A DNA stretch of 64,000 nucleotides from Owenia fusiformis (Eukaryota; Annelida; Polychaeta; Sabellida; Oweniidae): NCBI GenBank assembly GCA_903813345.2, contig CAIIXF020000011.1, positions 751,001 to 815,000 of the forward strand. The letters are read 5' to 3'. A model generated the notes under the pieces. The model was not told the DNA's origin and did no database searches. It was given only the letters and a program-made list of their open reading frames with translations. Shown here one piece after another: positions 35,601 to 48,654 of this stretch (within the stretch, counting starts at the first letter, position 1; each line of letters opens with the position of its first letter). A program made the position numbers and the translations under genes.

Positions 35601-36101
35601 ATTAAAAAACGCCACCATGGAACATTGCAGTATTCTTATTTTAGGTTTACTGAAGATAGATACAGAGACCAGACTCCAACGGATAGGAAAGCGTTAAAGG
35701 ATGACATAATTTTGTATTTCAGTATCCATCAATTGCGTATCTCAATACCATAACCCACGGCGCCAAACTGTGTTTGTTTATCAACCAAAACATTCGCATA
35801 CACAGATCTGATTATTAGTCCCGAGCCCGACAAATGTTTTTCACAGAGCGGGATATAATGAATCACAGATACACTGTCACGTAATTTTATAGGGCTCGCG
35901 GGATAGTCGCAATTGCAAACACCTTTATCCCGTATGAGCACTTTGTAGCACTGAGCCTCGGGACAGTTAGTTTCTCAAACTCACTGTCCCGTAATTTTTT
36001 TTTTGCAAACGCCGGGATATAATTAATTGAGACCTGACATATCCCGGCGCTGGGTAAAAAAATTTGCTGCGGGATAAAGTGATTTCAGAACTTGACTAAT
36101 G

Positions 36102-36290
36102 CTGATCAAAGTATATGCTATCAAACCATCACATCTCTATGTAATTACCATACTATATTACCCTTGCAAAAAATTCCATTTTTCATGACCTCTTTGTAGA
36201 TCAAAGTATATGCTATGAAGCCATCACACATCTATGTAATTACAATACTACATGTATATTACTCTTGCAAAAAATTTCATGACCTTTTTG
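36102..36290. repeat. About 100-bp tandem duplication
   Basis: GATCAAAGTATATGCTAT begins two copies (about 36105 and 36199), each continuing with ATCACA..TCTATGTAATTAC and CTTGCAAAAAATT. Non-coding. Confidence 0.8.
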
Positions 36291-36855
36291 TACTGTATTA
36301 TATCAACATCTGTCTTTTATTTTAAAAATGTTGCTTAAGTTTATTGGGAGGGGTGGCACCTACACACTTGATTCAAAGTGCTATCTGTTATGTGGGGGGG
36401 GGGCATCTTCACACTTCACTCACACCATGGTCTAGAAGAATCACAACTGTCACAATTCCTCATTCCATCCATCTGGTATCATTTAAATAGCCTTGAATAT
36501 AATATGCAGTATGTACATAAATCCTTGTGTGTCATCCTGTATGATTTATTCTGCCTATTGCTGCATATGTCTTTCTATTTTTTTAATCAGCGAATATATA
36601 TGTATATAAATTCTGGTGAAGTAATGTGGTCATTCCTCAAGCCCTCCATATCATTTATCATCCTAATTGTTCATATTCAACAGCTCCTTGCAGTGAATTA
36701 AAGAAAAGTTGTTTTTCACGATAAATACTGGTGAAGTATTGTGGCAATTTCCTCGTGTCTATCTGGTTTTCTTTGTCATCCTAATTATTTGCTGTACATT
36801 TCTAAGGACCTGAATAAATCAAATAATAAAAACATTTATCAAAAATGCATTAATG
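36291..36855. other. Spacer before the 32-bp satellite
   Basis: AT-rich with a nine-G run at about 36394. A frame at 36378-36701 has no start context, splice sites or recognised motifs. No feature is supported. Confidence 0.45.
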
Positions 36856-36859
36856 TTAA

Positions 36860-39800
36860 CACGGTATGTTACATAATATGACATTGAGTGACATGGTATG
36901 TTACAAGATATAACAGTAAGTGACACGGTATGTTACAACATATAACAGTGTGTGACAGGATATGACAGTAAGTAACATGGTATGCTACCATGTATGACAG
37001 TGACTGACAGGGTATGTTACAACATATGACATTGAGTGACACGGTATGTTAGTAGATATAGCAGTGAGTGACAGGGTATGTTACAAGCTATGACAGTAAG
37101 TGACATGGTATGCTACAACGTATGACAGTGACTGACAGGGTATGTTACAACATATGACATTGAGTGACACGGTATGTTAGTAGACATAACAGTGAGTGAC
37201 AGGGTATGTTATAAGCTATGACAGTAGGTGACATGGTATGCTACAACGTATTACAGTGACTGACAGGGTATGTTACAACATATGACATTGAGTGACACGG
37301 CATGTTACAACATATAACATTGAGTGACAGGGTATGTTACAAGCTATGACAGTAAGTGACATGGTATGCTACAATGTATGACAGTGACTGACAGGATATG
37401 TTATGACATATGACATTGAGTGACATGGTATTTTACCACATATAAGAGTGAGTGACACGGTATGTTACAAGCTATGACAGTAAGTGTCATGGTATGTTAC
37501 AACATATAAGAGTGAGTGACAGGGTATGTTACAAGCTATGACAGTAAGTGTCAAGGTATGCTACAACGTATGACAGTGACTGACAGGGTATGTTACGACA
37601 TATGATATTGAGTGACATAGTATGTTACAACATATAAGAGTGAGTGACAGGGTATGTTACAAGCTATGACAGTAAGTGTCATGGTATGCTACAACGTATG
37701 ACAGTGACTGACAGGATATGTTATAACATATGACCTTGAGTGACATGGTATGTTACAACATATAAGAGTGAGTGACAGGGTATGTTACAAGCTATGACAG
37801 TAAGTGTCAAGGTATGCTACAACGTATGACAGTGACTGACAGGGTATGTTACGACATATGACATTGTGTGACATGGTATGTTACAACATATAAGAGTGAG
37901 TGACAGGGTATGTTACAAGCTATGACAGTAAGTGTCATGGTATGTTACGACATATAAGAGTGAGTGACAGGGTATGTTACAAGATATAACAGTAAGTGAC
38001 ACGTTATGTTACAACATATAACAGTGTGTGACAGAATATGACAGTAAGTAACATGGTATGCTACCACGTATGACAGTGACTGACAGGGAATGTTACAACA
38101 TATGACATTGAGTGACACGGTATGTTAGTAGATATAACAGTGAGTGACAGGGTATGTTACATATGACAGTAAGTGACATGGTATGCTACAACGTATGACA
38201 GTGACTGACAGGGTATGTTACAACATATAACATTGAGTGACACGGTATGTTAGTAGACATAACAGTGAGTGACAGGGTATGTTATAAGTTATGACAGTAA
38301 GTGACATGGTATGCTACAACGTATGACAGTGACTGACAGGGTATGTTACAACATATGACATTGAGTGACACGGTATGTTACAACATATAACATTGAGTGA
38401 CAGGGTATGTTACAAGCTATGACAGTAAGTGACACGGTATGCTACAACGTATGACAGTGACTGACAGGGTATGTTATGACATATGACATTGAGTGACATG
38501 GTATGTTACCACATATAAGAGTGAGTGACACGGTATGTTACAAGCTATGACAGTAAGTGTCATGGTATGTAACAACATATAAGAGTGAGTGACAGGGTAT
38601 GTTACAAGCTATGACAGTAAGTTTCAAGGTATGATACAACGTATGACAGTGACTGACAGGGTATGTTACGACATATGACATTGAGTGACATGGTATGTTA
38701 CAACATATAAGAGTGAGTGACAGGGTATGTTACAAGCTGTGACAGTAAGTGTCATGGTATGCTACAACGTATGACAGTGACTGACAGGATATGTTATAAC
38801 ATATGACATTGAGTGACATGGTATGTTATAACATATAATAGTGAGTGACAGGGTATGTTACAAGCTATGACAGTAAGTGTCAAGGTGTGCTACAACGTAT
38901 GACAGTGACTGACAGGGTATGTTACGACATATGACATTGAGTGACATGTTATGTTACAACATATAAGAGTGAGTGACAGGGTATGTTACAAGCTATGACA
39001 GTAAGTGTCATGGTATGTTACAACATATAAGAGTGAGTGACAGGGTATGTTATAAGCTATGACAGTAAGTGTCAAGGTATGCTTCAACGTATGCCAGTGA
39101 CTGACAGAGTATGTTACGACATATGACATTGAGTGACATGGTATGTTACAACATATAAGAGTGAGTGACAGGGTATGTTACAAGCTATAACAGTGAGTGT
39201 CATGGTATGCTACAACGTATGACAGTGACTGACAGGGTATGTTACGACATATGACATTGAGTGACATGGTATGTTACAACATATAACAGTGAGTGACAGG
39301 GTATGTTACAAGCTATGACAGTAAGTGTCATGGTATGCTACAATATATGACAGTGACTGACAGGGTATGATATAACATATGACATTGAGTGACACGGTAT
39401 GTTACAACATATAACAGTGAGTTACAGGGTATGTTACAAGCTATGACAGTAAGTGACATGGTATGCTACAACGTATGACAGTGACTGACATGGTATCATA
39501 TGTTATGACATATGACATTGAGTGACACGGTATGTTACAAAATATAACAGTGAGTGACATGGTATGTTACAAGATATAACAGTGAGTGACATGGTATGTT
39601 ACATGATATCACAGTGAGTGACATGGTATGTTACATGATATCACAGTGAGTGACATGGTATGTTACCAGATCAGACAGTAGTTGACATTGTATGATACAA
39701 TATCTGACAGTGGATGACATTATATCTTACAACATTCGACAGTAAGTGACATAGGATGTTCCATGATATGACAGTCACTTATATGGTATGTCGATGAAAG

Positions 39801-39984
39801 ATATGTCATTCAGTGGCATGGTTTACTCCAAGGTATGACAGTCAGTGACATGGTATGTAACAATATCAGGCAGTGGGTGACATAGAACGTTACAAGATAA
39901 GGCAATGCGTAACATGGTATGCTACATGATATGAAAGTGAGTGATGCGGTGATGATACAAAATATGGCAATGAGTGACAGGGTG
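36860..39984. repeat. 32-bp satellite with 128-bp higher-order units, left block
   Basis: The monomer is GTATGTTACAACATATGACA followed by TTGAGTGACACG, 32 bp. Four monomer types alternate (..ACATTGAG.., ..AGTAGATATAACAGTGAG.., ..AAGCTATGACAGTAAG.., ..TACAACGTATGACAGTGACT..), giving a 128-bp unit; GCTACAACG or its variant recurs at about 37111, 37239 and 37367. A larger block is duplicated: TTACAAGATATAACAGTAAG with its following context occurs at 36901 and again at 37977, an offset of 1,076 bp. Monomers become irregular after about 39500. The array is cut at 39984 by an 8.8-kb insertion and resumes at 48811. Confidence 0.95.
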
Positions 39985-41204
39985 TTAAAACAGGCCTGTC
40001 AACTGTCCCGCAATTTTCGTATTTGTCACGCATTTGCTGAAGAATTTGAAGTCACGCCAGTTTTTTTTGCGTGACAGAAAATGTCACGCAAATACGCATT
40101 TTACCTGGTAATTGTCAAGCAAAAATATTTCTGTAGAAAAGGACTATTCTCGGTTTGGAGAACGAAGTTCGTCACTCTAATTGAGCGTTATCCCTGCTTC
40201 GGACAAATTTGATTTTTTTACATAATATAGATTTGAATGTCTTCTTTTGAATAGTCATAATTTAATTTGGGTAATATTTCTAGATTTTTCATATAAAAAT
40301 TACTAGTGAACCACCCAACGTCGCTTTTATGATTCGTACCACTTTTTTAACTTGATGTATTGCATATTTCCGTGGGACGAATTGAGAAAAAAGACAAACA
40401 AAGTGTACAGGGATATGTCATGAGCATATCATGAAAAAATCCTTTCAATATGTTTTTAAGAAACATTCGAAAATAATTCATTCTTAAATCGTGTCACATT
40501 TTCGAGATATTCTCTGACATTCTATACAGATTTATCCAATAGAGGGCCTCCCAAAAGAGTGACTTTAGATTTTTTGGCATTTCACAAGTCATTTATAAAA
40601 TTGATTTATCATCTATTAATTAGATGTCACCACTTGCTATGAACTACATGTACGCAAATCAGAGGGGGAGAAACACCAGGGTTCAAAGATGACATACGCT
40701 TATAATGTAAATCTGTATTGAGATGACACGGTCGCTGATTGGTCAAAAGTCGACAAACAAATGACGTCATCAATGGCGGTTTCAGAATTTTCGAAATACG
40801 CTTCGAATAATATTATGTTCATTTCTGGCATGTTAACCAATATCATAGCTTCTCATTTCACATCAAGATAAAGAAAGGTGTACGGAATATGCCTATACCA
40901 ATTATAACATCCCATCGAAGTGTATTATTTGATAACTAGCCGATGAAAATTCGAACGAACGAAGGTGGTAAGCAAGAGAGGTAATTATGTCTGTCATCTT
41001 GAAACTCTGGGGCTTTCCCTCCTCTTTACGCAAATGGTGAATATAAGCAAGTCAATTGCTGTGAGCTGGAGAGGGTGTATTTATATCACTGACTTCTATC
41101 CTACCACGTGATTACGTTTTAAAAGAAATATGGGGCCCGGGGCTACCCCTTTTAAAGGGATACATTAGTGAGTTAAAAATAAAAAAAATCAGTGCGGAGG
41201 ATGG

Positions 41205-41275
41205 ACGGGGAATCGAACCACAGTTCATCGCGTAGGAGGTGAGGAACTTGCCACAAGAAGTTCTACCTCTGTCTT
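41205..41275 (-). other. B-box-containing tRNA-like sequence
   Basis: The minus strand has a perfect pol III B box (GGTTCGATTCC) and an A-box-like GGTAGAACTTCTTGTGG about 45 nt upstream. No acceptor or anticodon stem can be folded. Probably a SINE remnant. Confidence 0.3.
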
Positions 41276-41447
41276 TTTGATTTAAATATTAAAATTCGCC
41301 CAAGCATCGATCAACGTGGTTATTATATAAATAACACTTTCATTGTTCAACCAAGCTACAATTAGCCATTGATGAGAGATAGTCTAGAGAGATTAAACAA
41401 CACGTAAGTTTACAAAACGTGAACCGTAGAAAAATGGCGCCCGTATA

Positions 41448-42080
41448 AGATTTTTTGTGTTCTTTTTACAATTTATGTTTTGACACGATTGCGATGAAAC
41501 GTACACCTAGAAAGCGCCGTTGTTGTGAACGTAGCTTAAGGGTAAGCTAGCTACGTTCACACCAACGGCGCTTTGATGGCGCTTTAATGCGGCGTGCGAA
41601 GCGGCTTTACACGTCGCATTAAAGCGCCATCAAAGCGCCGTTGGTGTGAACTTAGCTTAAAGTAACTGGAAAATGTAATTGTAAATGTAATAACATTTTC
41701 GAACCTTTAAGCTACGTTCACACCAACGGTGCTTTGATGGCGCTTTAATGCGGCGTGCGAAGCGGCTTTACACGTCGCATTAAAGCGCCATCGAAGCGCC
41801 GTTGGTGTGAACTTAGCTTAAAGTAACTGGAAAATGTAATTGTAAATGTAATAACATTTTCGAGCCTTTAAGCCACGTTCACACCAACGGCGCTTTGATG
41901 GCGCTTTAATGCGACGTGCAAAGCCGCTTCGCACGCCGCATTAAAGCGCCATCAAAGCGCCGTTGGTGTGAACGTAGCTAGCTTACCCTTAAGCTACGTT
42001 CACAACAACGGCGCTTTCTAGGTGTACGTTTCATCGCAATCGTGTCAAAATATAAATTGTAAAAAGAACACAAAAAATCT
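41448..42080. mobile_element. 0.63-kb near-perfect palindrome built from three hairpin units
   Basis: The outer arms AGATTTTTTGTGTTCTTTTT (41448 on) and the inverse (ending 42080) pair around a centre near 41764. Inside are three copies of a roughly 110-bp unit that is itself a palindrome, with ends AAGCTACGTTCACACCAACG and interior GGCGCTTTAATGCGGCGTGC; they lie at about 41546-41660, 41710-41820 and 41870-41985. Two 45-bp spacers (GTAACTGGAAAATGTAATTG type) separate them as direct repeats. A further half-end follows at 42085-42112. The unit looks like a GC-rich MITE that inserted into itself repeatedly. Confidence 0.88.
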
Positions 42081-42225
42081 CTTCAAGCGCCGTTGGTGTG
42101 AACGTAGCTTTAGTGACATGAACAAAGGGCATTTAGCTTCTCCGATATAATTCACAATTTTCAGAAATTCACATCTGTTGATTACGCTTTGCACGCCGTT
42201 TTAAAACCCCGATGACTAGAGGTAG

Positions 42226-42650
42226 TTTAATCCGGTAGCCGACAGGCGTTTCTTGCATTATTGAATACAAGCTAACCTTATATTCGCGAATGCAACTAAC
42301 GCCTGTCGGCTACCTGATTAACCCAGTATTATATGACCAAGTCATTTGAATATGAATGGAATAGTGGCAGGTACTATTCGTATTGACATGAGTTTTCAGT
42401 AAATTAATAGGTTAATCCAGTAGCCGACAGGTGTTAGTTGCATTTGCGAATACAAGCTAAGACTATGATTTGGGAATGGAAGATTTCAGCTACCAGATTA
42501 ACCTACCATTCTATGGGCGACTCATTTAAATATGAAAAGAACCTGACAATATTCCATTCATATTTTAATGAATTGCCCATAAAATAGTATAGTAGGTTTA
42601 TCCGGTAGCCGACAGGCGTTAGTGGCATTCGCGAATACAAGCTCATTTAT
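42226..42650. mobile_element. Three copies of a palindromic about 100-bp element
   Basis: Copy 1 (42226-42323) runs from TTTAATCCGGTAGCCGACAG to its inverse CTGTCGGCTACCTGATTAAC. Copy 2 (42410-42505) has the same ends, more diverged. Copy 3 (42594-42645) keeps only the left arm. All contain ATTCGCGAATGCAACTAACG or its inverse, and CAAGCT. Each folds into a hairpin. Confidence 0.82.
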
Positions 42651-44966
42651 TTCATAATTTGGGAAATATATATTTTCACAATATTGACATAGATGGTGGT
42701 TCAAAGTGGAATACGTATCATACAAGTGTCACAGATATAACTAGCAGGTATATACTTTTAGTACATTACAGATTAGATCTGTCTTTACATGACTTTGTAG
42801 AACATATCAAAACCCTGGGATCCACGGGGTAACAGTAAGTACATTTCGTTAGATCTTCCGAAGCTCATGCTTCAAAGTTGTCAAAGTTGTAAAAGGGTAA
42901 TCCTTTTTTGAGTACGAAAGCGTACTTTTTGTTGAATAGCCTTTCCCAGCTGCTAATCTTTTGAGTGCATCGTGCATTCAACGAATTGTATTCACTTATT
43001 AACCAATCAGTGCCAGGAACAAAATGCACGCTTACTTTTTGGGCTAAGTTTAGTGTTTTATGAAGCATGCTACATACAAATGTTACGCTTTTGCTCATTT
43101 ACTTTGAGAACTATATATTACACATTATACAAATGTAGAGGTCAACCGGCAAAATTGTATACCGAGACTGTAAACCGAGAAACTACTGTTGACAGAGACC
43201 GAAGGTTGTTTGTCCGAAGAAACAAATAATACACATAGAGACGACAATCATCAATCGGCATGGCTTCATTTCACAACCTTTTCTCCGAACCACGTTAGCA
43301 ATATTTTTTTGAAAATCTGAAGACAGTGCAAGTAGCTAAACTCTCTGTATTCGGCACATCACGGCGTACTCATTAATAAATTAATGTTAATTTTACGTTT
43401 CTATTTGTATTTTTTCTATATTTGTTGTCTAGTAAAGTCAAAATATCATTTTCATCAACGTTTACAAAATGTCCGTCTTCCATGTTTTTTTGTGACGCCA
43501 TGAAACTTTTTTCAAAAGTAGCGGTCAACAGTACCTAGTAGCGGTCAACAGTTCATATTGTTGACCGCTAATTAACCAATCAGAATCGAGTGTTTCAGTT
43601 GAGGTACTAACAATACCAATTGACTCCTAGATTTGAGTGAACAAGTACCTCGTATTTTTCATTTTTCGATATTTTGAGATTTGTTGGCTGATGAGTAACT
43701 TGATATTCTATGTCTAAATATATTAAAGTGGTTAACAGTAATAGTTTTATTGTACACCATAAACTGTTAACGTTTTAGAATTGGGACACAATATATGATT
43801 TGATAATAGAACAATACATGTATATGTCTAAACTCGGTGGTTTGTTTGTTAGTTTGTTTTCTTAACAGCTCAATAACTGTTGTATTAATAAGGCGTTATA
43901 TTATGAAAAAAAGATTGAACGATGTAGGCATAGGCAGAGGGAGTATCACACTACCCTACCACGTGAACACATTTAAAAAGAATCCCGGGAAAAGAATACA
44001 GGGTACAGTTAAGTTGCAAATAGAGCGTGTATTCTCTATCATTTTCCATAGGACTTTCTGGTGATAATACGTTGCAAACTGCTCGATGAATCTATACAAT
44101 GTAAAATCTAGTATTCCTTCAGAACTGTGGAAATAAACAAAGGTCCTCCATTTGCAACTTCAATGTAGCTTGTATTCCTTTTAAAGAAATACGGGCTACA
44201 GTATTGGGGTATAGTAGTTTGATTTTTCAATATATCACTAATCTACCTTCTTTCCTTGAAAAAACATGAGTTTTGATGGACGTATATTAAGCTTATAAAC
44301 TTGCTGATCATATGATTTTAATATTTTAATACTACATGATACTCATATCAAAATACCAATGTATTTGTGAACAACTCTTAAGTTTGATATTGTACGAATT
44401 TTCGGATTTGCTGTAGTAGACGTAAATGCAACATATATTAACAATGTTATGTTACTTTGTGTCATATGAAAAATAAATTCGTACAAAAGTGAGTTTTATT
44501 TCGTTTGTTATTCAATGTAGAATACACGTTGTACATTATTTCATGTAGGATATTGACAATAATCAGACTATCGTATTACAATACATTCTATTTTGAGATT
44601 GACATGCGTAAAGGTATCAATATTTTATCTAGTATTTCATTTTATCCCTCCCATCCCATCCCACCCGCTCATCAGCAATCCCCAGGAAATTCGTTCGGTA
44701 CTTTTAAATGTTAATAGTTCGGTTGAGTTTTAAAAATAAATCTTAAGCACTTTAAATCTAGATAAAATATTTATGATTTGACTGTGATTATCATTTGTAA
44801 TTATTACATGACGGTTCCATTACATTCAATGCGTATCTAATCCTCATAGTTTACTAATAAATCAGTTATTAAATACTCGATTTTCGACAGGTAAATGTAA
44901 TATATCAACCCTCGGTCCCTACTATTTCTCGTGTAGATATATTGCATAACTTTCTCAGATATATCC
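42651..44966. other. Interior of the 8.8-kb element, no gene recognised
   Basis: AT-rich. A minus-strand frame of 77 codons (42865-43098) has ordinary protein composition but no recognised motif. A small perfect palindrome lies at 43539-43570. Nothing identifies a transposase, integrase or polymerase. Confidence 0.5.
43539..43570. repeat. Short perfect palindrome with 12-bp arms
   Basis: TAGCGGTCAACA, an 8-bp loop, then TGTTGACCGCTA. A third copy of the left arm lies just upstream at 43519-43530. It may be the remains of a small hairpin element. Confidence 0.75.
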
Positions 44967-45951
44967 CAGTGGCGTAGCTACGTGTACGCCAAGTACGCCC
45001 AGGCGTACTCTCAAATTTTAAGGAAAAATAAAATTTACCTGATTTATTGTGATGAAAAATAAATATTTTACCAAGATTCCAGGCGATCTGCCAAATTTGA
45101 ACGTTGGGAACTTGTTCGACGGATTCGAAACAGACCTTGAGGCTGGAGATGTACAAGAGCTTCAAAATGAAGTAACACTGTGGAGCCATAAATGGCAACA
45201 AGTTGCTCAAGGGAACATCCCAGCAACTCTTATTGACACTATTCAACAGACCCCCCAGCCTCTTTACCCCGATGTCTACACGTGTTTGGTCCAGCTGCTA
45301 ACATTGCTAGTATCCACTTGCGTGGCTGAACGAAGCTTTAGCAGTTTGAAACGCATTAAGTCATACTTGCGTTCCACAATGAACGAGGAAAGACTTTCTT
45401 CCTTGGCCATGATAATACCCATAGGGAACAGGATATAAACATTGATACTGTTATTGACATGTTCGCAAATGCAAAAAACAGAAAGATAGAATTTATTCTA
45501 TAGAATCACGTACAGATTGTTAAGATCCGAAATGGAGTTGAGACGGTCGTGTAACTGTTCTTTAATCATCTTGTGAGCTAGATAAAAACAAACACAGAAA
45601 AAATAATAATATTTCATGGAGAATGACCACAAAAGCTTAAAACAATGAGCCTCATACATACAGTTTTAGGTAGCCTAAAAAATAAAATCGCCTTGATAGA
45701 CGGCTTCGATCTGTCTATTTTGTTTCCCGAATATTATCTGTTAATACAGTTAATTCAATCCCTTTAAAAAGCTACGTCAAAATGATCAAACAATACATAT
45801 TTCCTTCATTGAATTAAGAGTGATGAGTGTGTCCCCTATCTTCTGAACACCCGGGATCTTCCTATTTTATGGAACCATCGTTTTGTTAATTTTGATAAAA
45901 CCGGGAAATCATACAGGCGTACACTCGCAAAATGGGCTAGCTACGCCTCTG
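44967..45951 (+). mobile_element. hAT element with 5-bp duplication, copy 2 (985 bp)
   Basis: Same termini as 20308-21263 (CAGTGGCGTAGCTACG and the inverse of CAGAGGCGTAGCTAGC), flanked by TATCC on both sides (44962-44966, 45952-45956). The outer 100 bp and the right 500 bp are nearly identical to copy 1. It retains more transposase sequence than copy 1. Copies with different 5-bp duplications show two independent insertions of one family. Confidence 0.9.
45070..45437 (+). pseudogene. hAT transposase C-terminal fragment
   Basis: The frame contains LVSTCVAERSFSSLKRIKSY followed by LRSTMNEERLSSLAMI, the conserved hAT C-terminal dimerisation segment (S-x-x-x-E-R-x-F-S-x-L-K-x-I-K ... R-x-x-L-x-x-L). 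Upstream residues (WSHKWQQ and LYPDVYTCLVQLL) also fit this family. The N-terminal BED finger and catalytic core are missing, and the frame ends early in a variant tail, so it is not functional. Confidence 0.82.
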
Positions 45952-46371
45952 TATCCTGTATATTAAATACATTAAATAACATTATATATGTTAGTCTCAG
46001 CCTAGACAGTATATATATCAATTTTATTGGATAATGCCATGGGCTTTCCCACGATAATGCGTAAATTCGAATGAACTTGAAATGAAATTCAACATCCAAA
46101 ATGTGTTAATTTGATCATCCACCGTGTAACTAAAAGCATATGCATGGCCTATTTGCCTTAAAATGCGATTGTGATTATCTGTTCTCCATATGTAAAATCT
46201 AGAAACATAACAGAGTTAAGTTACACCGAAATTCAGCTAACTTGAACATGAAGTCTTGTCAATCGTTGATTGATTTCTAGGTTTATTAGAATTAAAACAA
46301 CGATCGTTTCATCAAACGAGTCCTATATTCAATATCTATTCATTGGGCCTATTCTTTAAATGTAACTATAT

Positions 46372-47230
46372 CACCCTTGGTATACGCAGCTAACGAAAGT
46401 TGACCGGCACGGGTCAAAAGCTGGACCGGCACGGGTTAACGGTTTTATTTGAATTTAAAACAGCCATAACTTGCTCAATATTGACTTCCTCGTGTCTAAT
46501 TTGAAATATATGATTCCTCCCGATGCTTTCAAGTACCCCAATTTTTTACAGATTTTTAAACGGACCAAAACTCTCTAAATGCGCATTTATATAAGAACGA
46601 CTGTCTCATTTTCACGATAACTTTTATTTAGTACTTCTAACATATAAGATCTATTTTTCCCCATCAAGGTATGATGTAAATGACATGCTATTTACATCTT
46701 GTGAGTTTCAATGACGCGCGTTTGATTTTATAAAAAATGCCAAACTTAAACACATGTATAAAGATTCCTAAATTATGTTCATGCTATTGCCCCGAACCGG
46801 TCCGTCTTCTCGCTGCAAGCAGGATGAAATTCTTTGTCACAAAGTTTGGCATTTTTTTTATAAAATCAAACGCGCGTCATTGAAACTCACAAGATGTAAA
46901 TAGCATGTCATTTACATCATACCTTGATGAAGAAAAATAGATCTTATATGTTAGAAGTACTAAATAAAAGTTATCGTGAAAATGAGACAGTCGTTCTCGA
47001 GAGAAAAGAGCATAAATGAGCATTTAGAGAGTTTTGGTCCGTTTAAAAATCTGTAAAAAATTGGGGTACTTAAAAGCATCGGGAGGAATCATATATTTCA
47101 AATTAGACACGAGGAAGTCAATATTGAGCAAGTTATGGCTGTTTTAAATTCAAATAAAACCGTTAACCCGTGCCGGTCCAGCTTTTGACCCGTGCCGGTC
47201 AATTTTCGTTAGCTGCGTATACCAAGGGTG
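46372..47230. mobile_element. Foldback element F, copy 1 (859 bp)
   Basis: Starts CACCCTTGGTATACGCAGCT and ends with its inverse. TATAT flanks both sides. Inverted similarity extends over nearly the whole length (for example TTGACCGGCACGGGTC near both ends, and ACATCTTGTGAGTTTCAATG against its inverse around 46695 and 46890), leaving a short centre with CGGACCGGTTCGGGG-like sequence. The whole element can fold into one long hairpin. No coding capacity. It lies inside the 8.8-kb element. Confidence 0.88.
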
Positions 47231-48170
47231 TATATTCTTTTAACTTTAAAAGTATCTGTTTAGTGCTACGTTAACATATATTCATTATTTTTATCCACAC
47301 AACAGTATCAAACGTTAATGCATAACTAGCCATGCCAAGACATGGCCACTACCCTCATCCAGAGTAAAATACAAGGTCCTCATTCTTTAATGATTATGTT
47401 TCAATTAATTTAGTTTAGTGCTTTAAATGTAGGAAAATGAGTCGCTGTGACGTCATATCTGGCGCAGCAATTTCAGAGTCACTGCAATAAATTGAAACAT
47501 CACTCGGATCATAAGACTAAATAAATAAGCTATTTAGGGATGAATAACATTCGGTGAAATCCGTGATATTGTTATATCATTCGTTAATTGTCAAAGCTGC
47601 GCCCATTCGCTACCCTCATCTGTGAAACTATCGATATTGAGTCGAGTCTCTATTTTCTATTTTAAAACATTGGGATTTACGCGCACAAGAGATGCTATGT
47701 AGTTAGGCTATTACAAAAATCACGAAATCACCACCAACATTTCTCGGTGCAGGCAGATATAAGACCAGACTGAGCATACACAAAATGTATTGTATGTGCT
47801 CCTTAGGTTGCACTCGGGTGCTATCAACATCGAACACACACACGTTTAAGATACACAGAGATAATTAAGGGATGAGTGACAAAGGGATGTTAAAAACAGG
47901 TGGCTATTGCAATTGATATTTTAATGTAACTTTAGTATGTAAGAATCTTTTCATCAATAAAAATAACATCTTAGATATTACAGCTACATGTACAATGAAT
48001 GTGAGTGTATTTAAAAATGTAGTACATAGCTAGTTCCATCTATAAAGATGTCTGATGACAAAAGGCTTAATTTTCCTTGATGTCATGGTCAATGGGACTT
48101 TAACACGTGAACTAATGTTTTTTATTTTTTTGTTTTAAAGTCACTTATAGCAAACCTAATCTAACAATTA
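47231..48170. other. Interior of the 8.8-kb element, nothing recognised
   Basis: AT-rich sequence between the foldback element and the right inverted arm. No exon or repeat was identified. Confidence 0.45.
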
Positions 48171-48654
48171 TCTCACTATATGCTTATGACATATTCATGT
48201 ATACGTTGTCTGTCTTTTTTTCAAATCAACCCACGGAAATATGCAATACACCAAGTTAAAAAAGTGGTACGAATCATAAAAGCGACGTTGGGTGGTTCAC
48301 TAGTAATTTTTATATGAAAAATCTAGAAATATTACCCAAAATTAACTATGACTATTCAAAAGAAGACATTCAAATCTATATTATGTAAAACAATCAAATT
48401 TGTCCGAAGCAGGGATAACGCTCAATTTGAGTGACGAACTTCGTTCTCCAAACCGAGAATGGTCTTTTTTCAAAATATGTTTACGATACGGTAAAAATAC
48501 GAACATCGGAAAAAAACCGAACGCAATTTGTTCGGATTTGTCACGCGAAATCCCGTATATGTCACGCATGTTCATTGGAAATTTCCGTACCTACCCCCCC
48601 CCCCCCGTTCACGACATCGCGAGCGTAGCGTGCGCGAAAAATTTGAGGTGATCA

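Noticed and set aside
35565-35753. 62-codon plus-strand frame as a gene
   Set aside because: It begins inside a family M repeat and has no recognised motif; acceptor-like sequences inside it are not matched by a donor.
36860-39984. Reading the 32-bp repeats as CRISPR repeats or as an origin-type iteron array
   Set aside because: There are no spacers of unrelated sequence; monomers are contiguous and form a satellite.
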